Of a DNA stretch of 64,000 nt, positions 50,270 to 58,700 are shown piece after piece. Location of the stretch: the NCBI GenBank assembly GCA_964604305.1, contig CAZRYM010000005.1, positions 9,430 through 73,429 on the forward strand, in the 5' to 3' direction. Below the pieces are notes generated by a model. That model was not told the DNA's origin and did no database searches. It saw nothing but the letters and a program-made list of their open reading frames with translations. Source of the stretch: JASUTC01 sp964604305 (GTDB taxonomy: Bacteria > Thermotogota > Thermotogae > MWEM01). Position numbers and translations under genes: made by a program. Numbering within the stretch: the first letter of the stretch is position 1; every line of letters begins with the position of its first letter.

Positions 50270-51841
50270 ATGGGATTAGAAATAGTGTTATGGATTGTTT
50301 TTATTGTTGCGGCTGGTATTTCCGCGTTTTTTGCAGGAGTTCTATATACAAAAAAATATCTGGAAACGAAGATAAAACAAGAAATAATAAATGACATTCA
50401 AAGGGCAGAAAAATCATATGATGAGATTATTGCAAAGGCAAAGGTTGAATCCAATTCAATTATAAGGCAAGCAAAACTGGATGGAAAAGAAGAAGCTCAC
50501 AAGATAATAGAAGCTGCTGAAAGAGAAGCAAAAAAATCCAGGGACGAAATCAAGCGTGCAGAAATTAGACTGGAAAAGAGAGAAGCATCATTTGATAAAC
50601 GTGAAGAGCAATTTATCGTCAAAGAAGAGAAGTTGGAAGAAAAACAATTGGAAATCAGTGAAAATGAAGAAAGACTTAATAAACTCATTAGCGAAGAAGA
50701 GGAAAAGCTGTATAAGATATCCCAGTTAACACCAGAAGAAGCAAAAGAGATTATCTTTAACGAGACAAAAAGACAGTACGAACATGATTTGGCACAAATG
50801 TTTAAAGTGATAAAGGATGAAAAAGAGGAAGAAGCTGAAAGACATTCCCAATGGGTAGTCACAACGGCAATTCAAAGGTATGCAGCTGATTATGTGAATG
50901 AAGGAACGGTAAGTACTGTTCCCCTTCCTACAGATGATATGAAAGGCAGAATAATCGGAAGGGAAGGTAGAAATATCAGGGCTTTTGAGAAGATAACAGG
51001 TGCCGATTTGATCATTGATGATACTCCTGAAATAGTTGTAGTTTCCTGCTTTAATCCCTTAAGAAGGGAAGTTGCCAGATTAACTCTTGAAAAGCTTGTA
51101 GTGGATGGTAGGATACACCCGGCAAATATCGAAGAGATGTACATCAAATCAAAGAAAGAGGTTAACAAGCTCGTCAAAGAAGAAGGAGAACGTGCTACTT
51201 TTGAGACAGGTGTAAGAGGGCTGAACAACGAACTCATAAAACTGATTGGAAGACTAAAGTTTAGAACGAGCTTTGGACAAAATGTTCTGGAGCATTCAAT
51301 TGAAGTTGCCAAATTTGCCGGTATGATGGCAGAAGAGTTGGGACTTAACATCGACAGAGCAAAAAGAGGAGCATTGTTACACGATATTGGAAAAGGTGTG
51401 GATCATGAAGTCGAAGGCTCTCATGCACTCATCGGAGCAGAATTGGCAAAACGATACGGAGAGAAAGATGACATTATCAACATGATCCAGTTTCATCATG
51501 GTGAAACGGAACCGGAATCGCCAGAGGCCTGTCTTGTTGCTGCTGCTGATGCAATATCAGCTGCAAGACCCGGTGCAAGGCGCGAGACTGTTGATTTGTA
51601 CATTAAAAGACTTCAAAAGTTAGAAGAAATCGCCAAAAATCATAAAACTGTCGAGAAGGCATATGCAATTCAGGCGGGAAGAGAGCTCAGGATACTGGTT
51701 CAACCGGATAAAATCGATGATATTATGGCTGATAAACTGGCATTTGAAATCGCCAAAGAAGTTGAGGAAGGTGTGGAATATCCCGGCCAGTTGAAAGTAA
51801 CGGTAATAAGGGAAAAGAGATCGGTTGCATACGCAAAATAA
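50270..51841 (+). CDS. rny: Ribonuclease Y
   Basis: Membrane-anchored endoribonuclease for mRNA decay. N-terminal membrane helix (VLWIVFIVAAGISAFFAGVL), a long coiled coil (about 40-200), KH domain (GRIIGREGRNIRAFEKITG), and HD domain with LLHDIGKGVDHE. 523 residues. With RNase G in the same window, the organism appears to have both endonuclease types. recA-recX-rny are adjacent. A terminator follows. Confidence 0.97.
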   Translation: MGLEIVLWIVFIVAAGISAFFAGVLYTKKYLETKIKQEIINDIQRAEKSYDEIIAKAKVESNSIIRQAKLDGKEEAHKIIEAAEREAKKSRDEIKRAEIRLEKREASFDKREEQFIVKEEKLEEKQLEISENEERLNKLISEEEEKLYKISQLTPEEAKEIIFNETKRQYEHDLAQMFKVIKDEKEEEAERHSQWVVTTAIQRYAADYVNEGTVSTVPLPTDDMKGRIIGREGRNIRAFEKITGADLIIDDTPEIVVVSCFNPLRREVARLTLEKLVVDGRIHPANIEEMYIKSKKEVNKLVKEEGERATFETGVRGLNNELIKLIGRLKFRTSFGQNVLEHSIEVAKFAGMMAEELGLNIDRAKRGALLHDIGKGVDHEVEGSHALIGAELAKRYGEKDDIINMIQFHHGETEPESPEACLVAAADAISAARPGARRETVDLYIKRLQKLEEIAKNHKTVEKAYAIQAGRELRILVQPDKIDDIMADKLAFEIAKEVEEGVEYPGQLKVTVIREKRSVAYAK

Positions 51842-51913
51842 AGAACGGTTTGGTGTATGCATAGGAGAAAACTAAGCATAGTCAATATATCAACAAATTA
51901 GTTTACATAACTT

Positions 51914-51945
51914 AGAGGGCGGATCTTTTTCGCCCTTCTTTTTTA
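51914..51945 (+). terminator. Terminator after rny
   Basis: AGGGCG pairs with CGCCCT around GATCTTTTT, extended by outer A/T pairs and followed by T-rich CTTTTTT. It lies ~75 bases after the rny stop and closes the long series. Confidence 0.85.
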
Positions 51946-51958
51946 AGGGAGTGATAAC

Positions 51959-53092
51959 ATGAAGAAGCTTGTTAAGTTTTACTTTGTCTGTGTATTGGTT
52001 GCTATCAGTTCAGTTGTATTTGGGGTAACTGAAGTTTGGGTTTCATGGGAAGGTGAAAGTCTTTTCAGGACTTTGGCAGAGGAGTGGGAAACTGAAACTG
52101 GAAAAAAAGTAAAGTTGGTCTACATCCCCGAGCTGGAAGAAAAATTGACAATTACCTTAAAAGCAGGAGGGGAACTGCCTGATATCTGTTTGATAAAAAA
52201 CGACAACCTTCCAATGATCGTTAAGTATATTAAGCCTGTAAAAACGAGTGAATTAAACGGGTTGGACTATCATTTTGATGAACATTTATCAAATGCTTTT
52301 CTTTATAATTCCCAGAGCTATGTTATCCCGTTTTATGCAGATATGCAACTTATGTATCTTTCAACAAAGGTGTTTGAAGAAATAGGGTTAGAATATCCTG
52401 ATACTAACTGGCATTTTGAAGAATTTTTACAGATCATGAAAACGATTAAAGAAAATAAAGTTCAACCAAGCGGTTGGGGCATTAATTCCGCGTATCTTTT
52501 CACTGGTCTTCAGGAGGGCTTAGGAAGTCCTGTCATTAATGAAAATGGAGATATTGATCTCCTTACTCGGGAAAATATAAAGCTTTTAAAAAGTTTCAAA
52601 GAATGGTATGATTCCGGCTTACTTTTTGACTATGTTAACAGACCTAACATTGTAAAAGCTTTTTCAAAGGGGCAATTGGCAATGTTTCCACAAGGCAGTT
52701 TTTTGATTCAGAAATTTCTGTCATCAGATGTTAAATTTATCATCAGGCCATTACCTCATCCCTGGAAATCTGTTATTGATCCAAAAGGATTTGTTTGTTT
52801 TAATAATGAAGAGAGTACCATCTCACTGTTAAAAAAGTTTATGGACGCAAATGAAATTTTTGCTAAAAGGTTTATTAAATACCCCGCTGTTTATCCCCAG
52901 TGTCCTGAAGAAATTCCCTATTATTTTCAAATGTTAAAAACGATTCAGAATGGGATGATACAACCTGTGAATGATCAGTATATTTTCGGTTATTGGCCGG
53001 CAATGAGTACAAGCCTTGATTTAATTCTGAAAGAAGGGATTGACATACAGGAAACTCTTGAAAGAGCACAATCATATATCGATCAAAGATGA
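51959..53092 (+). CDS. ABC transporter solute-binding protein
   Basis: A 377-residue extracellular binding protein of the MalE/UgpB class. A signal peptide (KFYFVCVLVAISSVVFG, about 5-22) has no clear lipobox cysteine. The mature start VTEVWVSWEGESLFRTLAEEW and the interior MQLMYLSTKVFEEIGLEYPD and GQLAMFPQGSFLIQKF fit sugar-binding proteins. ATG 51959 follows GGGAGTGATAAC. Its stop overlaps the permease start by four bases. Confidence 0.9.
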   Translation: MKKLVKFYFVCVLVAISSVVFGVTEVWVSWEGESLFRTLAEEWETETGKKVKLVYIPELEEKLTITLKAGGELPDICLIKNDNLPMIVKYIKPVKTSELNGLDYHFDEHLSNAFLYNSQSYVIPFYADMQLMYLSTKVFEEIGLEYPDTNWHFEEFLQIMKTIKENKVQPSGWGINSAYLFTGLQEGLGSPVINENGDIDLLTRENIKLLKSFKEWYDSGLLFDYVNRPNIVKAFSKGQLAMFPQGSFLIQKFLSSDVKFIIRPLPHPWKSVIDPKGFVCFNNEESTISLLKKFMDANEIFAKRFIKYPAVYPQCPEEIPYYFQMLKTIQNGMIQPVNDQYIFGYWPAMSTSLDLILKEGIDIQETLERAQSYIDQR

Positions 53093-54954
53093 TATTTGCG
53101 CTTCCTCTTATCACTTTAATCATTGCATTTTCTATAATACCATTTTTCCTAAGTCTATTTGCCCTCAATGAGTTTTCTTTACAACAGTTGATCAATGTCA
53201 TAAGGGATTCTTCCATGAGAATCAGCATGATGGTATCACTTTTGTATGCTTTAGTAACCATAACCCTTTCACTTGGTATTGGAATGCGCTTTGCATTTAG
53301 AATTTTCCGCATGCCTGAAAGGAATCAGAATCTTTTTTTGTTTCTTTTGTTTTTTACCTGGATGATTCCTGGTTTCATCTCAATACCTATTTACAGAAGT
53401 GTTTTGTATTGGTTTACAGAATCCCTTGTTCAAAATCGTGTTTACGCTTTTTCAGTTACAGCTCTTGTTAAAATTTGGATTAATATCCCCATTACAACCT
53501 TAATTTCGTTCGCTTCAATTAAAAACATCCCTTATAATCAAATCGAAATGATGCGAATTGAAGGTGCAAATAAAGAACAGTACTACGATTATTTATTGAA
53601 CCCTCTCACAAGATCAACATTGTTAAGTTTTTCTGTCATTCTCTTGATTAACAGCTTCAGAGATCTTTCAGTACCTTTGATGCTTACAAACGGAAGGCCA
53701 TTTTTAATAGAAGGATTTACACCCTATGGTATAGCAGGGGCCACAACCACTCTTGGGTTGTTTCTCAAAGATTCTATGCTAAGAGTCAGTAGCGATTTTA
53801 TTTCTTATTCTCAATCTTTGTTTGTGACTTTGTTTATTCTCTTGTTGTTTGTCAGTATCAGAAAGGTCAGAGACAAAAACCTTTTCTATTTTTTATTGGC
53901 ACCTTTGATAGACCTTTTTCTTTTTTTTAATGTCCCTGTTTTTTTTGGGACTTTGGTTTTTTTTCTTCTTTTTTTTATTATGAAACTTAAAAAGCGTCCT
54001 TTTACGATGACTATGTTAATCTTGCCGCTAATCTTTCATGCTCTGATCATGTTGGAATTGACTCCAGGGTTACTTTTTTTTGCACTTTTATTATTTTTTA
54101 AACCGAAAGAGCTCTTTGACAATCGTTTTTTGAAATTAATTTGGAATAAGCTATGTGATCTGTCGATGTTTTTTTGGATCATTTTGACATTTTTGATCTT
54201 TTTCAACTTTCTGAAGCTTGCATTTTCAAACCCTCTCTACATACCTGATTGGAATGAATTTAAACAGTTCACATTTACCAATTTTGGGGCGGTTTTTTCT
54301 GACCGTTTTCCGCTGAATTTACTCAACAGTACAATAATTGGTTTGTCATCCGCTCTGCTGACATTGATCATTGTATTCCCGGCGGCATATAAGGCGAGTC
54401 TTAAAAAGGGAGTTTTCAAAAAGCTGAATTTCTTAATCGTATTATCCATGGTGATGACCGGTATGAACACAATTGTTCCGCTATTTCTTATTTTTAAATT
54501 AAGCGGGCTTTTAAACAGTCTTTTCGGAGTTATCTTAATTGTCGTGAATCATGCTATTCCCATTGCCTTTTTGATAGCATATGAAGATATGCAAAAAATA
54601 CCACCTGCTTACATCGAGAACGCCAAAATTGAAGGTGCTACGCCTTTCAAAACCTTCCATAAGGTTATCTTTCCACAAATATTACCGGTTACATTAATCG
54701 TATTTGCAAAAGTCATGATAGATGGTTGGTCCAGTTTTACTGCTCCTTTGATTTTTATTACGGATCAAGATAAATACCCTGTTTCTTTAAGACTTTATGC
54801 CTATGCCGGGAAGGATGCCTTAATGTATCCTGATTGGGGGAAATTTGCAGCGGGAAGCCTTATCTCTTTAGTTATTTTATTCTTAATCATTTTCCCTTTT
54901 AGGAGAATCCTTTTTAAAGGAGTGTATCGTTCCTGGTCTGAAGAACAAATATAA
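53089..54954 (+). CDS. Fused ABC sugar-type permease, two domains in one chain
   Basis: The 621-residue chain carries two binding-protein-dependent permease domains. The first (about 1-265) has the cytoplasmic EAA loop at MMRIEGANKEQYYDYLLNPL; the second (about 390-621) has AKIEGATPFKTFHKVIFPQI. Between them is a ~120-residue, very hydrophobic stretch (about 265-385, several FF/LF-rich segments) not needed in a simple MalF-MalG fusion. I count about 15 membrane segments, approximately. No ATPase is encoded here, so it must borrow a shared MsmX/MalK-like subunit. TTT-rich codons make the AT content locally high. Confidence 0.85.
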   Translation: MIFALPLITLIIAFSIIPFFLSLFALNEFSLQQLINVIRDSSMRISMMVSLLYALVTITLSLGIGMRFAFRIFRMPERNQNLFLFLLFFTWMIPGFISIPIYRSVLYWFTESLVQNRVYAFSVTALVKIWINIPITTLISFASIKNIPYNQIEMMRIEGANKEQYYDYLLNPLTRSTLLSFSVILLINSFRDLSVPLMLTNGRPFLIEGFTPYGIAGATTTLGLFLKDSMLRVSSDFISYSQSLFVTLFILLLFVSIRKVRDKNLFYFLLAPLIDLFLFFNVPVFFGTLVFFLLFFIMKLKKRPFTMTMLILPLIFHALIMLELTPGLLFFALLLFFKPKELFDNRFLKLIWNKLCDLSMFFWIILTFLIFFNFLKLAFSNPLYIPDWNEFKQFTFTNFGAVFSDRFPLNLLNSTIIGLSSALLTLIIVFPAAYKASLKKGVFKKLNFLIVLSMVMTGMNTIVPLFLIFKLSGLLNSLFGVILIVVNHAIPIAFLIAYEDMQKIPPAYIENAKIEGATPFKTFHKVIFPQILPVTLIVFAKVMIDGWSSFTAPLIFITDQDKYPVSLRLYAYAGKDALMYPDWGKFAAGSLISLVILFLIIFPFRRILFKGVYRSWSEEQI

Positions 54955-54983
54955 AAAAAGCCGGTTATCGTAACCGGCTTTTT
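54953..54983. terminator. Bidirectional terminator between permease and tRNA-Ser
   Basis: AGCCGGTTA and TAACCGGCT form a 9-bp stem around TCG, with A-run before and T-run after. It ends the permease (+) and the tRNA-Ser transcript (-). Confidence 0.9.
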
Positions 54984-54984
54984 A

Positions 54985-55073
54985 TGGCGGAGAGAGTGGG
55001 ATTTGAACCCACGTAAGGGAAACCCTTAACACGCGCTCCAGGCGTGCGCCTTCGACCGCTCGGCCATCTCTCC
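54985..55073 (-). tRNA. tRNA-Ser (anticodon GGA)
   Basis: Read on the minus strand, the sequence starts GGAGAGATGGCCGAGCGGTC and ends with encoded CCA. The acceptor stem GGAGAGA/TCTCTCC, the loop CTGGAGC with anticodon GGA on stem CACGC/GCGTG, a long variable arm (AAGGG-TTT-CCCTT), and T-arm GTGGGTTCAAATCCCAC are all complete. Class II structure and anticodon agree with serine. Reads UCC and UCU codons. Confidence 0.97.
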
Positions 55074-55083
55074 AACAGATGCG

Positions 55084-55112
55084 ATTATATCACACTAACA
55101 TTTTATGGTCAA
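55084..55112 (-). promoter_or_regulatory. Promoter of tRNA-Ser
   Basis: On the minus strand: TTGACC (55107-55112), 17 bases, TATAAT (55084-55089), ten bases before the tRNA 5' end. Confidence 0.85.
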
Positions 55113-55155
55113 GAAAGAATTAATAAAGTTAATTGAAAGCTCCAATAATATGATA

Positions 55156-56196
55156 TTACTTTTCCTTCGTTTGAATTATCAAGGTTGAAATTTCTTCCAG
55201 ATATTCCTTTTCTTGAGAACCAATTACATTAATTTCAATATTTTCAATGATCTTTTGGCACATGTTATAATTTTCAGGGATTTTACCAAGAATAGACTCT
55301 GAATTCGATGTATTGACTATATTGTCATGAATAATTATGACAATGACAAATGGAGAAGATTGTTGTTGTCGATCTGTCATTGTAAGGAACATGGCGCGGG
55401 CATCTGTGAATTCGATCATTTCTGTTTTTTGTATAGCATAGTTTTCTAAAAGAGGTTTTAAAAGCTCTTCAAAATCGCTTAGTATGGTAACATCTTTAAG
55501 GGTGTTGTCCTGAGTATCATCTGATGAGTTCAGATTGTCAGCAGATTCTTCAGGTATATCCTGATACCAACTGATCTGATTCGTAAAATCGTCTTTATTA
55601 CCCTGATTGAGATTATCATACAACATAACAGTCAGTTTTGATTCTGTTTCCTTTTCCAATCTGATAAATTGCATGCTTTCCTGTAAAAGGATAACTCTGT
55701 AAGTCCAATTTTCCTGATATAGAAGGATATAAAAAGCTGGTATCCCCGAGTATTGTATCTCTGTTAATTTGATGTCTTTTATTTCCTTTTGAATATCTTC
55801 TAAAAAGACATCTTCTAAATCCTTCATCTTATCTTCCATCATAATCTTTTTACCATCCATGATGATGTACCCATTATCATGGACTCTATACCAAGTCACT
55901 CTATATGGCATTTTAAGAGATACTAACTTATCGTGGCCTTTTCTCATAATAAATTCATAGCGATATCTTGCGGATTCACCGGTTTCCATCATAATCCTGG
56001 TTCCGTTGACACAACTATTTGAATAAGATTCCAGTATATTGTTAATGAACTCCTCTATGTCAAAAGAAGTATCAATCTGCTGTGAAAGATCGTTACTTGA
56101 CGATTTCATATCAATATTTTCTGAATACAAAAAGGTACAATAAAAAACAAAGAAAAGAAGTATGATTATTACTCTTTTTTTCTTCCCAAGAGGCAT
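55156..56196 (-). CDS. Exported protein, possibly RseB/MucB-like
   Basis: A 346-residue protein with an N-terminal signal sequence (VIIILLFFVFYCTFLYS). The body is beta-rich: RYRYEFIMRKGHDKLVSLKM, VTWYRVHDNGYIIMDGKKIM, and FYILLYQENWTYRVILLQES, a pattern like the lipoprotein-fold sensors (RseB/MucB, LolA-like) that accompany ECF sigma/anti-sigma pairs. The match is from context and strand pattern, not a motif. Start ATG 56196 behind GGGTGG; 56208 is an alternative. It lies 57 bases after the anti-sigma gene. Confidence 0.6.
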   Translation of the reverse strand: MPLGKKKRVIIILLFFVFYCTFLYSENIDMKSSSNDLSQQIDTSFDIEEFINNILESYSNSCVNGTRIMMETGESARYRYEFIMRKGHDKLVSLKMPYRVTWYRVHDNGYIIMDGKKIMMEDKMKDLEDVFLEDIQKEIKDIKLTEIQYSGIPAFYILLYQENWTYRVILLQESMQFIRLEKETESKLTVMLYDNLNQGNKDDFTNQISWYQDIPEESADNLNSSDDTQDNTLKDVTILSDFEELLKPLLENYAIQKTEMIEFTDARAMFLTMTDRQQQSSPFVIVIIIHDNIVNTSNSESILGKIPENYNMCQKIIENIEINVIGSQEKEYLEEISTLIIQTKEK

Positions 56197-56253
56197 TAAA
56201 CCACCCATAAGATAATATAATATTGTTCTAAAGCATAAAACTTTAATTGATAA

Positions 56254-56727
56254 TTATTCTTTTTCTCCGTCGTTTATGAGGTTAAAAATTCTTTCTGTTC
56301 GGGATTTGACATCTCCCGATGCATTTTTCACGCCAAGGTTCGTGTTACTTTCGGAGTTTTGCGCAGAATTAAGCATTTCTACACTTTTATTGACAATGGT
56401 TTCGTAACGCTGATTCACCCTGTTGAAATCCATGAAAGTCTTCGAACCGAAAAATCCTATCGTCAATATTGCAAATCCCGCTGCAATCTGGTAAGGTATG
56501 CTCTTTCTTCTTTTGACTCTTTTCAAAAACATCTTCTTTCCCTTTTCACTTGAACTGTAGGATGCCCTGATTTTTTGGAAATTAAGAACTTCTTTGTAGG
56601 AAAGAAAAATGGAACGACAAGATTCACATTCCTTCATATGTTCCCTGAATTCCCTTATCTCTTTCGAGTTCATTTCGTTGTCTAAATATCTATCCATATA
56701 ATCATCTCTGAACTCATTGCAGTTCAT
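56254..56727 (-). CDS. Anti-sigma factor with zinc-finger (ZAS) domain
   Basis: A 157-residue membrane protein. The N-terminal ZAS motif is present: Cys3 (MNCNEF), then HMKECESC with the H-x3-C-x2-C ligands. A single membrane segment follows (about 80-95, YQIAAGFAILTIGFFG), with a ~60-residue extracytoplasmic tail. Such proteins hold the adjacent ECF sigma factor until a signal triggers release. ATG 56727 with AAGGAGGTA upstream; it begins 23 bases after the sigma gene. Confidence 0.9.
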   Translation of the reverse strand: MNCNEFRDDYMDRYLDNEMNSKEIREFREHMKECESCRSIFLSYKEVLNFQKIRASYSSSEKGKKMFLKRVKRRKSIPYQIAAGFAILTIGFFGSKTFMDFNRVNQRYETIVNKSVEMLNSAQNSESNTNLGVKNASGDVKSRTERIFNLINDGEKE

Positions 56728-56750
56728 TAAAATACCTCCTTATAGCTAAT

Positions 56751-57359
56751 TTAATCCCCAATACCATGCTCTTTTAACAATTTCTTTAATCTCTTTCTAG
56801 CATAATAAATCCGACTTTTAACTGTGCCCAGAGGTTTTTCAGTTATTTTACTAATCTCTTCATAATCCATTCCCTCAATGTCCCTTAAAGTAATGAAAAG
56901 ATTATCCTCTTCAGACAACTTCCCCAATACACTTCTAAAATCCTCTATCCTAAGTTCGTTTCTTATATCTTCTTCAATATCGGTTTCAGAAGCGGGTTCT
57001 CCAATTCCTCCGTTTTCCTCATCTTCGAAATCCGTAAACGTTTCAGATCTCTTGGAGTATTTCTTTAAAGTATCCTTGCAAACATTTACTGCGATACGAT
57101 ATAACCAGGTAGAAAAAGCTGAATCACCCTTGAATCTTTTGATACTTTTATAGACCCTAAAAAAAACTTCCTGTATGACATCCTCAACATCGTCAACATT
57201 TAAATAAGATCTTGCGATTCCGCCTACCATACTCGCATAACGGTCATAAAGTGCTTCATAAGCCCATATCTTCTTTTTTTTGAGGGCTTTAATGAATTCC
57301 TTTTCCCCTTCGCGTATCTCCTGAGGGCTTTTTTCCTGATTTTTTTCATTGGAAAACAC
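56751..57359 (-). CDS. ECF RNA polymerase sigma factor (SigE/RpoE type)
   Basis: Region 2 (YEALYDRYASMVGGIARSYL, DDVEDVIQEVFFRVYKSIKR, FSTWLYRIAVNVCKDTLKKY) and region 4 (LRDIEGMDYEEISKITEKPL, GTVKSRIYYARKRLKKLL) are clear. 202 residues with a basic N-terminal extension. Paired with an anti-sigma factor and exported RseB-like protein, so it likely answers an envelope signal. GTG start at 57359 with GGGGGG upstream. Confidence 0.94.
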   Translation of the reverse strand: MFSNEKNQEKSPQEIREGEKEFIKALKKKKIWAYEALYDRYASMVGGIARSYLNVDDVEDVIQEVFFRVYKSIKRFKGDSAFSTWLYRIAVNVCKDTLKKYSKRSETFTDFEDEENGGIGEPASETDIEEDIRNELRIEDFRSVLGKLSEEDNLFITLRDIEGMDYEEISKITEKPLGTVKSRIYYARKRLKKLLKEHGIGD

Positions 57360-57412
57360 GCGCGTTTCCCCCCTACATAGGTTTAGACTAAGAAAACTTC
57401 TAAAAGTTCAAA

Positions 57413-58192
57413 CTATTCGCTAAACCAATCAATTATTTCCCTTGCTACTCTTTCCTTTTCGACATCATTGACCACAACATGAGGGCTCTTTTCCAAGATT
57501 ACGCTCTCTTTTTTTTCGGATGAGATGCCTTTTTCGATCATATACAAAACATCAACAGGTACTGTTTGATCATTTTTAGAAACGATTGTGAGGCAATCAG
57601 AATGTACTTTATTTAATCTTGTTCTGGTCAGTCTCTGAAGTTTTAGTAGATCTTGTGCCTTCGTTGGCCAATCGTAATCCCAATATTCCTTTTGAAGCTT
57701 TTGTAAATGTGCCTCTTTATGATTTTCAGATAATGGTCTCTTGATCTTTTTTTTAAATAAGCCCACAAATGGAGTGAGATAAATCATCTTATTATAAGCC
57801 TTCAAAGCGGGAGCAGCTAGAGCAATTTTTTGAGGCCGAAATATAGACGACAATAACAGCGTCAACAACCCTCCCATGGAAAGACCGCAACAAAACACCT
57901 CCGAGAACTCTTGGATTAGGTTTAAATAGGAATCAGTTACCTTTCGAAGCCATTGGTTGTAATTGCTGTTCAAGAAATCAACATGATTTGTGCCATGTCC
58001 GGGTAATCTGGGAATATATACTGAAAATCCGGCTTCATGAAGTTTTTTTCCTAAATACAGCATATCATGTGGAGATCCGGTATAACCATGGATTAAAAGA
58101 ATGCATGTATCACTGCCTCTGTAAAAGTGCTCCTGGCACTCTGGTGCTGCCAATGTGGTGTTTTTATCAACGTTATCAATCCACATGATCAA
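57413..58192 (-). CDS. Alpha/beta hydrolase, carboxylesterase-like
   Basis: A 259-residue serine hydrolase: LLIHGYTGSPHDMLYLGKKL (oxyanion region), nucleophile elbow GLSMGG, acidic residue in SKNDQTVPV and His in KSPHVVVND. This is the Est30/YvaK-like carboxylesterase or monoacylglycerol-lipase layout. TTG 58192 is seven bases after GAAGGG and overlaps the previous gene's stop; ATG 58186 is possible. Natural substrate unknown. Confidence 0.88.
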   Translation of the reverse strand: MIMWIDNVDKNTTLAAPECQEHFYRGSDTCILLIHGYTGSPHDMLYLGKKLHEAGFSVYIPRLPGHGTNHVDFLNSNYNQWLRKVTDSYLNLIQEFSEVFCCGLSMGGLLTLLLSSIFRPQKIALAAPALKAYNKMIYLTPFVGLFKKKIKRPLSENHKEAHLQKLQKEYWDYDWPTKAQDLLKLQRLTRTRLNKVHSDCLTIVSKNDQTVPVDVLYMIEKGISSEKKESVILEKSPHVVVNDVEKERVAREIIDWFSE

Positions 58193-58698
58193 TCATTTTC
58201 CCTTCGGTGTTCTTTCGAGAGAGTAACATACTTTTGGGCATGGGCTTGGAGATCTTTTTGATTATTATCCAATTTCTTTTTCAGAATTGATGGTGTCCCG
58301 GCGTATAAAGATGACTCTTCACAAATCTGACCTTCTTTCACTAAAGAGCCGGCAGCAATGACTGTTCCGGATTTAACCTCTGATTTGTTTAATACGATTG
58401 CGCCAATCCCGATTAAGACGTTATCTTGAATGGTACAACCATGTAATATTGCATTATGCCCTACCGTCACATTTGCCCCGACAATAGTTGAAACACCGGT
58501 GTCTGTGTGGATCGTGGCGTTGTCTTGTATATTGGAGTTTTCCCCTACTGTAATAGAAGCCATATCACCCCGTAATACAGCTCCATACCAAATACTGGCA
58601 CCCTTTTCAATAGTCACATCTCCAACCACGGTTGCATTTGCAGCAATAAACGTATCGGGATGTATTTTTGGATGTTTACCGTTATACGCTAATATCAA
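58189..58698 (-). CDS. Gamma carbonic anhydrase-like hexapeptide-repeat protein
   Basis: A 169-residue left-handed beta-helix protein of the YrdA/PaaY/CamH class. Hexapeptide repeats run from ANATVVGDVTIEKGASIWYG to VIAAGSLVKEG. Histidines placed like metal ligands appear in DNATIHTDTG and VGHNAILHGC. Enzyme activity is uncertain in this group. TTG 58698 follows GGAGGGATAGAG. It overlaps the hydrolase start by four bases. Confidence 0.9.
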   Translation of the reverse strand: MILAYNGKHPKIHPDTFIAANATVVGDVTIEKGASIWYGAVLRGDMASITVGENSNIQDNATIHTDTGVSTIVGANVTVGHNAILHGCTIQDNVLIGIGAIVLNKSEVKSGTVIAAGSLVKEGQICEESSLYAGTPSILKKKLDNNQKDLQAHAQKYVTLSKEHRREND

Positions 58699-58700
58699 CT

